Shown here in pieces: positions 48,543 through 57,240 of a stretch of DNA of 64,000 nucleotides (positions are counted from its first letter, which is position 1; the number at the start of each line of letters is the position of its first letter). The DNA is taken from assembly GCF_003001815.1 (NCBI RefSeq), contig NZ_PVMZ01000020.1, forward strand, positions 124,001-188,000, in the 5' to 3' direction. Both the position numbers and the translations under genes were made by a program. The notes under the pieces were generated by a model. The model did no database searches, had not been told where the DNA came from, and saw nothing but the letters and a program-made list of their open reading frames with translations. Origin of the DNA: Actinoplanes italicus (lineage in GTDB: Bacteria; Actinomycetota; Actinomycetes; Mycobacteriales; Micromonosporaceae).

Positions 48543-48577
48543 CGATTCAGCCTACTGGTCGCTATCGGGCGGGCCGG

Positions 48578-49378
48578 TCACCGCAGCTCGCCGATCGCGA
48601 CCGGCTCCATGTCGTCGTAGGCCTGGTTCTCGCCGCCCATCGCCCACACGAAGGCGTAGCTACGGGTGCCGAATCCGCAGTGCACCGACCAGTACGGCGA
48701 GATGACCGCCTGTTCCGGCGCCACGATGAGGTTCCGGGTCGCGTCCGGCCGGCCCATCAGGTGCACCACCCGCTCGTTCTCCGGCAGATCGAAGTAGAAG
48801 TACACCTCGGTCCGGCGCTCATGGGTGTGGCACGGCATGGTGTTCCACATGCTGCCCGGCTCGAGGACCGTCACGCCCAGCACGAGCTGACAGCTCTGGA
48901 TGCCCTTGAGGTGGATGTACTTGTAGATCGTCCGCTCGTTGGAGCCCTCGGGCGATCCGAGTCGCACCGGCTCCGCGTCCGCGAGCGTCGCCTTGACCGT
49001 CGGGTGGCTGGTGTGCGCGGGCGTCGAGATCAGATAGAACCGCCCGTCGAAGCTCACCCGCCGGGCGCCGCGCCCCACGTAGAGCACCTCCTTGGCGGCC
49101 AGTTCGTGCCGGACGCCGTCCACGGTGACGACGCCCGGTCCACCGACGTTGACCACGCCCAGCTCCCGGCGTTCCAGGAAGAACTCCGAGCGCAGCTGGT
49201 CCGGGCAGGGCAGATCCGCGGACCCGGCCACACCGCCCACCACGATGCGATCCTCGTGGGAGTACGTCAGCCGTACCTCTCCCGGTGCGAAGAGGTCCTC
49301 CACGAGGAACCGTCCGCGCAGCCGCTCGGTGTCCATGCTCGCCACCTGGTCGGGTGCCGTGGCAGGTCGTGATTGCAT
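48578..49378 (-). CDS. kduI: 5-dehydro-4-deoxy-D-glucuronate isomerase
   Basis: A 266-residue double-cupin isomerase. The ATG at 49378 has ribosome site GGGAGAACCT. Family signatures include LVEDLFAPGEVRLTYSHEDR, YKYIHLKGIQSCQLVLGVTV and the metal-binding MPCHTHERRTEVYFYFDLPE with the His-x-His and Glu ligands. It converts 5-keto-4-deoxyuronate to 3-deoxy-D-glycero-2,5-hexodiulosonate in pectin and alginate-type oligouronate catabolism. It follows a sodium:solute symporter gene by 14 bp and forms an operon with it. Confidence 0.92.
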   Translation of the reverse strand: MQSRPATAPDQVASMDTERLRGRFLVEDLFAPGEVRLTYSHEDRIVVGGVAGSADLPCPDQLRSEFFLERRELGVVNVGGPGVVTVDGVRHELAAKEVLYVGRGARRVSFDGRFYLISTPAHTSHPTVKATLADAEPVRLGSPEGSNERTIYKYIHLKGIQSCQLVLGVTVLEPGSMWNTMPCHTHERRTEVYFYFDLPENERVVHLMGRPDATRNLIVAPEQAVISPYWSVHCGFGTRSYAFVWAMGGENQAYDDMEPVAIGELR

Positions 49379-49392
49379 AGGTTCTCCCGGCT

Positions 49393-50892
49393 TCAGCTCA
49401 GGGCGGCGGGTTTCGGCTCGTCCACCGGATCGGTGTCCAGCGAGTCGATGATGTCGTCGCGGTCGGTCGTGCGCTCCGGCTTGAGCAGGCCGATCGCCAC
49501 GTACAGCACCAGCGAGGTGACCAGCGGGACACCGACCACCATGGTCTGGCTCGTCTCCTCCAGGATCCACTTGACCACGACCCAGACGCTCAGGCCGGCC
49601 GCCCATGACACCAGTGCCGCGGTGGGGCCGCTGCGCCGGAACCACGGCAGCAGGCCGAGCATCAGCGGGATCGAGATCGGGCCCATCGTCGCGGCGACCA
49701 GGTCCACCACGATCTTCAGGACCACGCCCTGGCCCTCGGTGCTGATCGCGATGACCATGCTGATCACCACGAAGGTGAACGTGGTGACCCGCGCGAAGGT
49801 CAGCTCGGCCCGCTCGCTCAGGTTGCGCACCGCCTTGACCAGCACCGGGGCGATGTCCCGGGTGACCACCGACGAGATCACGTTGGCGTCCGAGGAAACC
49901 ATCGCCATCGTGTGCGAGAAGAAGCCGGCCAGCACCAGGCCGATCACACCCGGCGGCAGCAGGGTCTTCGCCAGCTCGACGTACGCCTGCTCGGCGTTGG
50001 CCAGGCCGGGCACGATCAGCGGTGCCGCGAACATCGGCAGGAACAGGATCAGCGGCCAGATCAGCCACAGCCCGCTGGACAGCAGGGCGGACCGCTTGGC
50101 CGCCGAACCGGACGGCGCGGCCATGTAGCGCTGCGCCAGGTTCCACATGCCGCCGTTGTACTCGAACGTCTTGATGAAGAGCAGAGCCAGGAAGAACGTC
50201 ATCGTGTACGGGCCGCTGAACGGATCGCCGTGCCCCTCGGGCAGGTCACCCCACATGGTCCACAGTGTGGAGACGCCGCCGAGGTGGGCCAGGAACGCGA
50301 AGAACATCGCGATGCCGGCCACGCCCTGGATCACGAACTGCCCGAAGTCGGTGAGCACGTCCGCCCACAGGCCACCGAGCGTGATGTAGGCCAGCGTGAC
50401 GACGCCGGTGATCAGGATGCCCCAGATGATCGGGACGCCGGCGAACCCGCGCAGCAGGATCGAGATGGCCACCCACTTGGCCGCGATGTCGACGACCTTG
50501 AGCAGCGCGCCGCTGTAGGCGAGGGCCTGCTGGGTGGGCAGGTTGTAGCGGCGTGCGAGGTACTCCAGCGGGGACGCCACCCCGTGCTTGGAGCGCAGCC
50601 GGTTCCATCGGGCCGCGAAGACGAAGGCGCCGATCCCGACGCCGAGGCCGATCGTGAGGGCCCACCACACGTACATGGCGAGGCCGTAGTTGTAGGCGAC
50701 GGCCGCGAAGGCCACGAACATGACCGCGCTGTAGCCGGACATGTGATGCGAGATGCCGGCCAGCCACCAGGGGATCCGGCCCCGTGCGGTGAAGAAGTCG
50801 GCGACGTTGTGGACGCGGCTCTTGGTCCACAGGCCGATACCGACCATCACCACGAAGTAGCCGCTGAGTATTGCCCAGTCGAGCGCGGTCAC
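49393..50892 (-). CDS. Sodium:solute symporter (SSS family), probable uronate uptake
   Basis: A 499-residue permease with about 13 helices from a GTG behind GGAGGGGAGC. SSS hallmarks are WWLAGISHHMSGYSAVMFVA, YLARRYNLPTQQALAYSGAL and ILITGVVTLAYITLGGLWAD with the sodium site residues. Its coupling to kduI and the nearby IclR regulator suggests uptake of unsaturated uronides or a related sugar acid, an inference from context only. Confidence 0.85.
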   Translation of the reverse strand: MTALDWAILSGYFVVMVGIGLWTKSRVHNVADFFTARGRIPWWLAGISHHMSGYSAVMFVAFAAVAYNYGLAMYVWWALTIGLGVGIGAFVFAARWNRLRSKHGVASPLEYLARRYNLPTQQALAYSGALLKVVDIAAKWVAISILLRGFAGVPIIWGILITGVVTLAYITLGGLWADVLTDFGQFVIQGVAGIAMFFAFLAHLGGVSTLWTMWGDLPEGHGDPFSGPYTMTFFLALLFIKTFEYNGGMWNLAQRYMAAPSGSAAKRSALLSSGLWLIWPLILFLPMFAAPLIVPGLANAEQAYVELAKTLLPPGVIGLVLAGFFSHTMAMVSSDANVISSVVTRDIAPVLVKAVRNLSERAELTFARVTTFTFVVISMVIAISTEGQGVVLKIVVDLVAATMGPISIPLMLGLLPWFRRSGPTAALVSWAAGLSVWVVVKWILEETSQTMVVGVPLVTSLVLYVAIGLLKPERTTDRDDIIDSLDTDPVDEPKPAALS

Positions 50893-50947
50893 ATGAGCTC
50901 CCCTCCGGTGCCTGACCCGCGTTACAGGGACGTTTCGTGGACAGGAT

Positions 50948-50964
50948 GTTCTGCTACACGGAAC
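50948..50964. promoter_or_regulatory. Inverted repeat GTTC-N9-GAAC upstream of the symporter/kduI operon
   Basis: The symmetric GTTC...GAAC element lies 56 bp upstream of the symporter GTG, next to a TTGACT box and a second GGAAC half-site at 50980-50984. It is a plausible operator for the downstream IclR regulator. GTTC/GAAC symmetry also occurs in the candidate operator at 19404-19418. Confidence 0.4.
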
Positions 50965-51055
50965 GGCGAGTCAATACATGGAACGCAATGATCGCAATCT
51001 ATGAACCGCACCTTGACGGGAAAGCGTTTTCCTGCTGTACGAGAGACTGACCGCG

Positions 51056-52216
51056 TCAACCGGTGACGCGGGGTCGACGCTGGGGCAGCCGGTACGCCCA
51101 GTGCCAGGCGGCCTCCAGCGGCCCCCGGTCGAACCGGCGCAGCCACCAGCCGGCCCCCGCGACCAGCGTCACCGACACCACGGCCCAGGCCGCCGGCGGC
51201 CACCACGGACGCAGATCGTCGAGACGGGCCGCCAGGCCGAGGCCCCAGCCGTAGCAGAGCGCCGCGCAGATCAGGTTCTGCAGGACGTAGCAGGACAGCG
51301 CCGTACGACCGACCCCGGACAGCGCCCGGCGCCCGGTGCCGTCACCGGTCCGCAGCAGCAGACCGGTCACCACGGCCATCAGGCCGAGAGCCACGAGCGG
51401 GCCGCACAGATACCGGTCGGCGAAGTACCAGCGCGGCCCGGCGAACGCGGTGAGCAGGTTCAGCGGCAGGCCGGCGCCCAGCCCGAGGACGGCCAGCCGT
51501 CGCCGCAGCACCCGCCCGGCCGTTCCCGCGGTGAAGAGACCGGCGCGCATCAGCCGCGAACCGGCCAGGAACAGCAGGATCGTCAGCGGAATGATCAGGA
51601 CGGACTCCGACCGGTACAGCCCCCAGCCCTCGATCCGGGCCGCCACCTGCTCCGGATAGGTGCCGGTGGAGTACAGATCCGTGCCGCCCGGCACCGCTCC
51701 GCCACCACCGACCCCGGCGGCGGTGAGCAGGCCGATCAGGGCCACGTGCAGGACCGCCGCGACGGCCATGCACGCGCGGACCGCCCGGTCGCCACGTCCG
51801 ACCATGCCGGCCACCAGGAGCGAGACCAGGGCGTACGCCATGAGGACGTCCCATTCGAAGACGAGCAGGTAGTGCAGCGCCCCCTCGGCCAGCAGCAGGA
51901 CGGCCCGCCACAGGTACCAGCCGGGCCAGCGCCGCCCGCGGCGCTCCGCCGAGCGGTACTGCAGCTCCAGCCCCACCCCGAACAGCAGCGTGAGCAGGGC
52001 GAGGAACTTGCCGTTGCTGAGCGTCCGCAGCAGCGTCTCCACCACGCCGGTCCCGTCGGGCGCGACGATCGCCCCGGCCGGGCCGAGGGGATCCGTGAAG
52101 ATCCAGATGTTGGTGCCGAGGGTGCCGAGGATCGCCACGCCCCGCAGCACGTCGAGCAGCTGGATCCGGCTGCCGGCCGCGGGCGGTGTTGCGGACGCTG
52201 GTGAGAGGACCGTCAT
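51056..52216 (-). CDS. DUF418 family membrane protein
   Basis: A protein of about 386 residues with ten or so helices. It opens with a DUF1624/DUF418-type segment (RIQLLDVLRGVAILGTLGTN, LRTLSNGKFLALLTLLFGVG) and ends with the DUF418 domain (GRTALSCYVLQNLICAALCY). Such proteins resemble acyltransferase-3-like membrane proteins, but their activity is unknown. Start at 52216 is chosen for the hydrophilic MTVLSPASATPPAAG leader; 52225 is possible. It is divergent from a two-component kinase gene. Confidence 0.85.
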   Translation of the reverse strand: MTVLSPASATPPAAGSRIQLLDVLRGVAILGTLGTNIWIFTDPLGPAGAIVAPDGTGVVETLLRTLSNGKFLALLTLLFGVGLELQYRSAERRGRRWPGWYLWRAVLLLAEGALHYLLVFEWDVLMAYALVSLLVAGMVGRGDRAVRACMAVAAVLHVALIGLLTAAGVGGGGAVPGGTDLYSTGTYPEQVAARIEGWGLYRSESVLIIPLTILLFLAGSRLMRAGLFTAGTAGRVLRRRLAVLGLGAGLPLNLLTAFAGPRWYFADRYLCGPLVALGLMAVVTGLLLRTGDGTGRRALSGVGRTALSCYVLQNLICAALCYGWGLGLAARLDDLRPWWPPAAWAVVSVTLVAGAGWWLRRFDRGPLEAAWHWAYRLPQRRPRVTG

Positions 52217-52334
52217 GCCCGGCATCTGATCCCGGGACGGGGTGCCCGCAGAAGCCCGGAAAGTAGTGCCCGGCGCTCCCATCCCCTACTTTCGTCGGTC
52301 GAGACCCGGGCGCCGTGATCGTTATCGTGTCGCC

Positions 52335-53543
52335 ATGCCGCTGACGACGGACTCCCGGCGCCACCTCAGCCTGGACGCGCTGCTGGCGGTGAGCGTCACG
52401 GTGGCCGACACGTGGCTGGCGGTACGGCACTGGCACCTCGACACCGTCTACGGCTGGACGCTGCTCGTGGTGCAGAGCGTCGTCCAGCTCGGACTGGTGC
52501 TGCGCCGACGGGCCCCGGAGGCGCTGCTCGGCGCCCTCGCCGCGGTCGCGCTCCTGCAACTGGTGCCACAGTTGCTCGTACCCGGCCTCATCTGGGCGGC
52601 CGACGTCGACCCGATCTGGGTCGTCGCGCCACTGGCCAGCCCGTACGCCATCTATGCCACCGTCGTCCACGGACGACGCCCGCGACTGGGCTGGGCGCTG
52701 ATCGTCGTCGTCACCCTGCTGGGGGTCCAGCCGTGGGAACCGCACCTCACCGTCCTGACCCTCGGCCTGCTGATGACCGTGGTGCCCGCGCTGCTCGGGC
52801 TGTGGGCGGCGAGCCGGCGGCGGCTGCTGCTCGCCCTGGCCGAACGCGCCGAACGCGCCGAACGGGAGCGGCATCTGCTGGCCGCGCAGGCACGGGCCGA
52901 GGAGCGGGCGCGGCTGGCCCGCGAGATGCACGACGTGGTGACGCACCGGGTGACGCTGATGGTGCTGCAGGCCGGCGCCCTCGGCGTGACCGCCGCCGAC
53001 GAGGACACCCGCAGGGTGGCCGAGGAGCTCCGCACCGCCGGGTGCCAGGCGCTCGAGGAGCTCCGCGACCTGGTCGGCGTGCTCCGGGCACCGCCCGGCG
53101 AACAGCCGACGGCCCGCCCCGGCCCGGCCCCGGCGGCGCTTCCCGACCTGTCGGAGCTGGTTGCGCAGTCGCGGTCGGTCGGTGTGGCCGTGGAGGTGGT
53201 CGAGGACGGCGTGCCGGTGGCCGTCTCACCGGTGGTCGGGCGGACCGCGTACCGGTTGGTCCAGGAGGCGCTCACCAACGTCCGCAAGCACGCTCCGGGC
53301 GCTACCGCGCTGGTCGAGTTGAACTACGGTGCCGACCGGATCCGGCTGAGCGTGACCGACAGCGGTCCGGTCCGGCCGTCCGATCCGGTGCTGGCGGCGG
53401 CCGGCTCAGGCAGCGGCCTGATCGGCCTCCGGCAGCGGGTCGAACTCGTCCACGGCGAGCTGACCACGGGTCCCCGGTCCGGCGGCGGCTTCCGGGTGGC
53501 CGCGATCCTGCCGGTGTACGTACCGACGGAGGGAGCCCTGTGA
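52335..53543 (+). CDS. Two-component sensor histidine kinase (NarL-family, HisKA_3)
   Basis: A 402-residue kinase with about five membrane helices at the N-terminus, a short coiled-coil, and the HisKA_3 box REMHDVVTHRVTLMVLQAGA with the phospho-acceptor His. The ATPase domain shows YRLVQEALTNVRKHAPGATA, a VTDSG G1 box and SGSGLIGLRQRVEL. It is of the DesK/NarX type. Its stop overlaps the start of the response regulator gene (GTGATC). The regulator is frameshifted, so the pathway may be interrupted. Confidence 0.9.
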   Translation: MPLTTDSRRHLSLDALLAVSVTVADTWLAVRHWHLDTVYGWTLLVVQSVVQLGLVLRRRAPEALLGALAAVALLQLVPQLLVPGLIWAADVDPIWVVAPLASPYAIYATVVHGRRPRLGWALIVVVTLLGVQPWEPHLTVLTLGLLMTVVPALLGLWAASRRRLLLALAERAERAERERHLLAAQARAEERARLAREMHDVVTHRVTLMVLQAGALGVTAADEDTRRVAEELRTAGCQALEELRDLVGVLRAPPGEQPTARPGPAPAALPDLSELVAQSRSVGVAVEVVEDGVPVAVSPVVGRTAYRLVQEALTNVRKHAPGATALVELNYGADRIRLSVTDSGPVRPSDPVLAAAGSGSGLIGLRQRVELVHGELTTGPRSGGGFRVAAILPVYVPTEGAL

Positions 53544-54192
53544 TCCGCGTCGTGGTGGTCGACGACGAGCCGATGGTCTGCGCCCACCTGCGCACGATCC
53601 TGGGCGCGACCGACGACGTACGGGTCGTCGACGAGGCATTCGACGGCGCCGCCGCGGTGGAGGCCGTCATCCGGCACCGGCCCGACGTGGTGCTGCTCGA
53701 CCTGCGCATGCCGGGCGTCGACGGGCTCACCGCGCTCGGCCGGATCGCCCGGCTCACCCACCGCCCGGCCGTCGTGGTGCTGACCACCTTCGACGCCGAC
53801 GAGTACGTGCTGCGGGCGTTGCGGGCCGGTGCCGCCGGCTTCCTGCTCAAGTCGACCCGTCCCGGGGACCTGATCGGGCTGGTCCGGGTCGCGGCCGACG
53901 GCCACACCGTGCTGTCCCCGCAGGCGACCCAGCGCCTGGTCAGCGCCGCCGGTCGCCAGGACGCCGGCCGCGACCGGGCCCGCGCGGCCTGCTCAGCGAC
54001 CTGACTCCGCGCGAGGTCGACGTCCTGACCTGCCTGGGCGACGGCCTGTCGAACGCGCTGATCGGTTCGCGTCTCAGCCTCACCGAGGCCACCGTGAAGG
54101 GCCACGTGTCCCGGCTGCTGGTGAAACTCGACTGCGCCAACCGTACGCAAGCAGGTCTGATAGCCCGTGAGGCCGGCCTCGCCGCCGGCTGA
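53540..54192 (+). pseudogene. NarL-family response regulator, frameshifted between receiver and HTH
   Basis: The receiver domain reads normally from the GTG at 53540: VVVDDEP, phospho-acceptor in VVLLDLRMPGVDGL, switch Thr in VLTTFDAD and Lys in FLLKSTRPGD. Near 53985, in cccgcgcggcctgctc, the frame breaks and stops at 54004. The LuxR-type HTH (SDLTPREVDVLTCLGDGLSN, EATVKGHVSRLLVKL) continues in another frame to 54192. Removing two bases (one GC of the CGCGCG run) or adding one would restore a full NarL protein of about 217 residues. It is either a real mutation, a sequencing error, or less likely recoding. Confidence 0.8.
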
Positions 54193-54290
54193 TCGGAGAC
54201 CTTGCCGGAAATCTTCGATGCGGGTGTCGATTTGCGGGCCCGCCGTTCGTCTGACTGCGCGACGATCCGGTGAAGCCGAGGAGGAGAACG

Positions 54291-54638
54291 ATGAAGTACG
54301 TCATGGTGATCTATCAGGGCACCGCGCAGGAGCGGCAGGCCGCGCTCGGCGAGGACGAGCGCAAGCAGGTCTACGCCGACTACCAGGGCATCAACGAGAC
54401 GCCGGGCGTCACCCCCGGCCCGCCGCTGGGCCTGCCGGAGAACGCGACCACGGTGCGCGTCGAGGGCGGCCGGACCCTGACGACCGACGGCCCGTTCGTC
54501 GGGATGAAGGAGGCCATCGGCGGCTTCTTCATCCTCGAGGCCGACGACCTCGACGCCGCCATCGAGGTGGCCGCCCGGGTACCGGCCGCGCGTCACGGTG
54601 GCGCTGTCGAGATCCGTCCCTCGGAGGTCTATTGGTGA
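54291..54638 (+). CDS. YCII/DGPF-domain protein
   Basis: A 115-residue protein from an ATG with GAGGAGGAGAACG. The YCII-related (DGPF) domain is plain: MKYVMVIYQGTAQERQAALG and TLTTDGPFVGMKEAIGGFF. These proteins accompany ECF42-type sigma factors. It overlaps the sigma gene by 4 bp (GTGA), so the two are coupled. It is probably a small-molecule binding protein; its chemistry is unknown. Confidence 0.88.
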   Translation: MKYVMVIYQGTAQERQAALGEDERKQVYADYQGINETPGVTPGPPLGLPENATTVRVEGGRTLTTDGPFVGMKEAIGGFFILEADDLDAAIEVAARVPAARHGGAVEIRPSEVYW

Positions 54639-55822
54639 CCACGACGCTCGAACAGGCCTTTCGTGAGGAGTGGGGCCGCGTTCTGGCGACGCTGATCGGC
54701 CTCCTCGGCGACTTCGACCTCGCCGAGGAGGCCGCGCAGGAGGCCTTCGCGATCGCCGCCGCCCGCTGGCCGCGCGACGGCGTGCCCGGCAACCCACGGG
54801 CCTGGCTCATCACGACGGCGCGCAACCGGGCGACCGACCGCATCCGCCGCGACCGGGCACTCACGGCCCGATATGCCCGGCTGATCGCCGACGATCACAC
54901 CGGGACGCCGGTACGGGACACGACGTTCCCGGACGAGCGTCTGGAGCTCATCTTCACCTGCTGTCATCCGGCGCTCGCCACCGACGCGCAGGTGGCGCTC
55001 ACCCTGCGTACCCTCGGCGGATTGACCACCGAGGAGATCGCCCGCGCCTTCCTGGTGGCGGCGCCCGCCATGGCGCAGCGGCTGGTGCGGGCCAAACGCA
55101 AGATCAGGGCGGCGGGCATCCCGTTCCGGGTGCCGCCGGCACACCTGCTGCGTGAGCGCCTGGACGCGGTCCTCGCCGTCGTCTATCTGATCTTCAACGA
55201 GGGGTACGGCGGCCGTGCCGAGCCGGCGGCGGAGGCGATCCGGCTCGCCCGGGCGCTGGCCGGACTGCTGCCCGGCGACTCCGAGGTGCACGGGCTGCTG
55301 GCACTGATGCTGCTGCACGACTCCCGCCGCGACGCGCGGTTCCGCGACGGCGAGATCGTGCTCCTGGAGGAACAGGACCGGTCCCTCTGGGACACCGCCC
55401 GGATCGCCGAGGGGCGGGCCGAACTCGAGTCGGCGCTGGAGCGGGGTGGCCGTGGCCAGTACGTGCTGCAGGCCGCCATCGCCGCGCTGCACGCCGAGAC
55501 GCCGTGCGACTGGCCGCGGATCGCCGGGCTCTACGCCGAGCTCGCCCGGCTGACCGGCTCACCGGTCGTCGAGCTCAACCGTGCCATCGCGATCGCCGAG
55601 ACGGACGGCCCCGAGGCGGGCCTGCACATGATCGACCAGATCGATCTCGGCGACTTCCGCTACCTGCACGCGACCAGGGCCGAGCTGCTGCGCCGCCTCG
55701 GGCGGACCGGCGAGGCCCGCGCCGCCTACCTGCGGGCCAGACAGCTCACCGGCGACGGCGCCGAGCGGCGTTTCCTCGACCGCCGGCTCAACGAGCTCTC
55801 AGTCTCCAGCGAGCGGTCCTAG
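54635..55822 (+). CDS. ECF sigma factor with C-terminal TPR-like extension (ECF42 type)
   Basis: A 395-residue sigma factor from a GTG overlapping the YCII stop. Sigma-2 region: LLGDFDLAEEAAQEAFAIAA and WLITTARNRATDRIRRD. Sigma-4 region: LRTLGGLTTEEIARAFLVAA and RLVRAKRKIRAAG. A ~220-residue helical C-terminal extension with repeated motifs follows (RLDAVLAVVYLIFNEGY, AIAIAETDGPEAGL). The combination of DGPF partner and long C-terminal TPR-like region is diagnostic of the ECF42 group; no anti-sigma factor is expected. It is convergent with a GNAT gene and overlaps it by 24 bp. Confidence 0.9.
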   Translation: MTTTLEQAFREEWGRVLATLIGLLGDFDLAEEAAQEAFAIAAARWPRDGVPGNPRAWLITTARNRATDRIRRDRALTARYARLIADDHTGTPVRDTTFPDERLELIFTCCHPALATDAQVALTLRTLGGLTTEEIARAFLVAAPAMAQRLVRAKRKIRAAGIPFRVPPAHLLRERLDAVLAVVYLIFNEGYGGRAEPAAEAIRLARALAGLLPGDSEVHGLLALMLLHDSRRDARFRDGEIVLLEEQDRSLWDTARIAEGRAELESALERGGRGQYVLQAAIAALHAETPCDWPRIAGLYAELARLTGSPVVELNRAIAIAETDGPEAGLHMIDQIDLGDFRYLHATRAELLRRLGRTGEARAAYLRARQLTGDGAERRFLDRRLNELSVSSERS

Positions 55823-56497
55823 CGGCAGGAACTCGTCCCGGCGGCACTCGGCCAGCAGCGACCGCAGCCGGTCGTCCTCGCGGACCGTGCCCTCCTGGCG
55901 GGCGAAGTAGCGCACCAGGAAACCCTCGACGACCGAGCTCCGGATCCGGTCCGGTGCCGGGCTCACCGCGTCGTCGGCCTCCATCACGAGCAGCAGCAGG
56001 TTGGCCAGGCGCCCGGCACCCGGCGACAGCTCGGGCATCAGGTAGGGGATCGGCAGGCGGCGGGCGCCGAACCCGGCGTACAGCCGCAGCCGCGCGTCAC
56101 CGTCGCCGTAGTCGGCGGTGGACGTGTCGAAGCGGGGATCCCCGGCCTCGGCGAAGACGACGTGGGGCCCGAGCTCCGCCCGCCAGTGCGGGGTGGCGAC
56201 GGCGACGAGCCGCCGGCCGACGCCCCGGTCACGCAGGTCGGGCCGGACCGCGAAGTAGCAGAGCAGCGCGACCCGGATGTCGGCGAACCACTCCAGGAAC
56301 AGCGCGCCGACCGGCTCGCCGTCCGGGTTCACCGCGATCGCCCCGCGCAGTTCGTCGGCGGCCAGAACCCGGCGCAGCTTCTCGAACGGCTCGCGTTCGG
56401 CCGGCGCGAAACTCGGCGCGATCACCGAGTCGTAGAGCGCGCGCAGCGTACCGGCGTCCGCCTCGCCCTTGAGAAAGCGGATCGAGACCTCTTCCAC
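55799..56497 (-). CDS. GNAT family N-acetyltransferase
   Basis: A 232-residue protein with the GNAT acetyl-CoA site FAVRPDLRDRGVGRRLVAVA (R-x-x-G-x-G/A in RDRGVG). Preceding strands PVGALFLEWFADIRVALLCY and later FGARRLPIPYLMPEL complete the fold. The GTG at 56497 is the start used. Substrate unknown. The 3' ends of this gene and the sigma-factor gene overlap by 24 bp in convergent orientation. Confidence 0.8.
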   Translation of the reverse strand: MEEVSIRFLKGEADAGTLRALYDSVIAPSFAPAEREPFEKLRRVLAADELRGAIAVNPDGEPVGALFLEWFADIRVALLCYFAVRPDLRDRGVGRRLVAVATPHWRAELGPHVVFAEAGDPRFDTSTADYGDGDARLRLYAGFGARRLPIPYLMPELSPGAGRLANLLLLVMEADDAVSPAPDRIRSSVVEGFLVRYFARQEGTVREDDRLRSLLAECRRDEFLPLGPLAGD

Positions 56498-56571
56498 GAC
56501 CAGTAGTCTCCCGTCGGCCCGGCCATCAGTGGAGATCGAATCTACAGTGGACGCGCACGAGTCCCGGGTCG

Positions 56572-57180
56572 TCAGCCGAGGAAGCCGCGCAGCACGGCGG
56601 TCAGGGCGGCGGTGAGGTCGGCGCGGTTGGCCGCGGTGCCCGGCGGCGGCGCGGTACGGGCTCCCGCGCCGGCCAGGCGGTCGAACAGCAGGCCGTCGAT
56701 GCAGGCGACGAAATGGTCGCCGGCCTGGTCGGGGTTCGGCGCTCCAGCGGCCGCGAGCATGGCCCGGGACTGAGCGCGGGACGCGTCGCCGTACGCCAGG
56801 ATCGTCCGGATCTCCGGGTGGTGGGTGGCCTCCAGCAGGCAGGCGTACCGGGCGAGGGTGCGGTTGCGGCCGCCGCTCATCCAGTGGTCGAGCACGGCGG
56901 CGATACCGGCGGCCATCGCGGGGACGTCGGTGAGGTCGGGCGGCGGGCCGTCGCCGTCGGCCGGGAGCCGGCCCGCCCGCAGGTCCTCCCGGTCGAGGTC
57001 GGCGATGCGCCGCACGACGGCCTCGATGAGCTGCTTGCGGGTCCGGAAGTAGGCGGAGGTGGTGCCTTCCGGCAGGCCGGTCCGGCGGTCGACGGCCCGG
57101 TGGGTCAGTCCGCGCATGCCCTCCTCGGCCAGGACGTCGATGGCGGCGTCGGTCAGCAGCGCGAAGCGGTCGGTCGGCAC
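56572..57180 (-). CDS. TetR-family repressor of the divergent monooxygenase
   Basis: A 202-residue regulator from a GTG behind GGAG. HTH: FALLTDAAIDVLAEEGMRGL and DRRTGLPEGTTSAYFRTRKQ. The C-terminal half has a TetR_C-like domain with ligand-pocket residues. It is divergent from an FAD monooxygenase, with two palindromic sites in the 60-bp gap, so it almost surely represses that gene and itself. Confidence 0.88.
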   Translation of the reverse strand: MPTDRFALLTDAAIDVLAEEGMRGLTHRAVDRRTGLPEGTTSAYFRTRKQLIEAVVRRIADLDREDLRAGRLPADGDGPPPDLTDVPAMAAGIAAVLDHWMSGGRNRTLARYACLLEATHHPEIRTILAYGDASRAQSRAMLAAAGAPNPDQAGDHFVACIDGLLFDRLAGAGARTAPPPGTAANRADLTAALTAVLRGFLG

Positions 57181-57197
57181 GGTGGCACCACTCCTTT

Positions 57198-57209
57198 CTA
57201 CAGCTGTAG
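57198..57209. promoter_or_regulatory. TetR operator 1, perfect palindrome CTACAGCTGTAG
   Basis: One of two palindromes in the TetR/monooxygenase gap. It shares CTACA/TGTAG half-sites with the second site, and the two centres are 20 bp apart, about two turns of DNA, as expected for cooperative binding on one face. Confidence 0.75.
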
Positions 57210-57215
57210 TATGGC

Positions 57216-57231
57216 TTCTACATCTGTAGAA
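57216..57231. promoter_or_regulatory. TetR operator 2, TTCTACA-TC-TGTAGAA
   Basis: Perfect 7-bp inverted repeat with a 2-bp centre, 9 bp upstream of the monooxygenase start. Its right arm abuts that gene's ribosome site (AAGGAG). Binding here would block both transcription and translation start. Confidence 0.78.
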
Positions 57232-57240
57232 GGAGTGACG

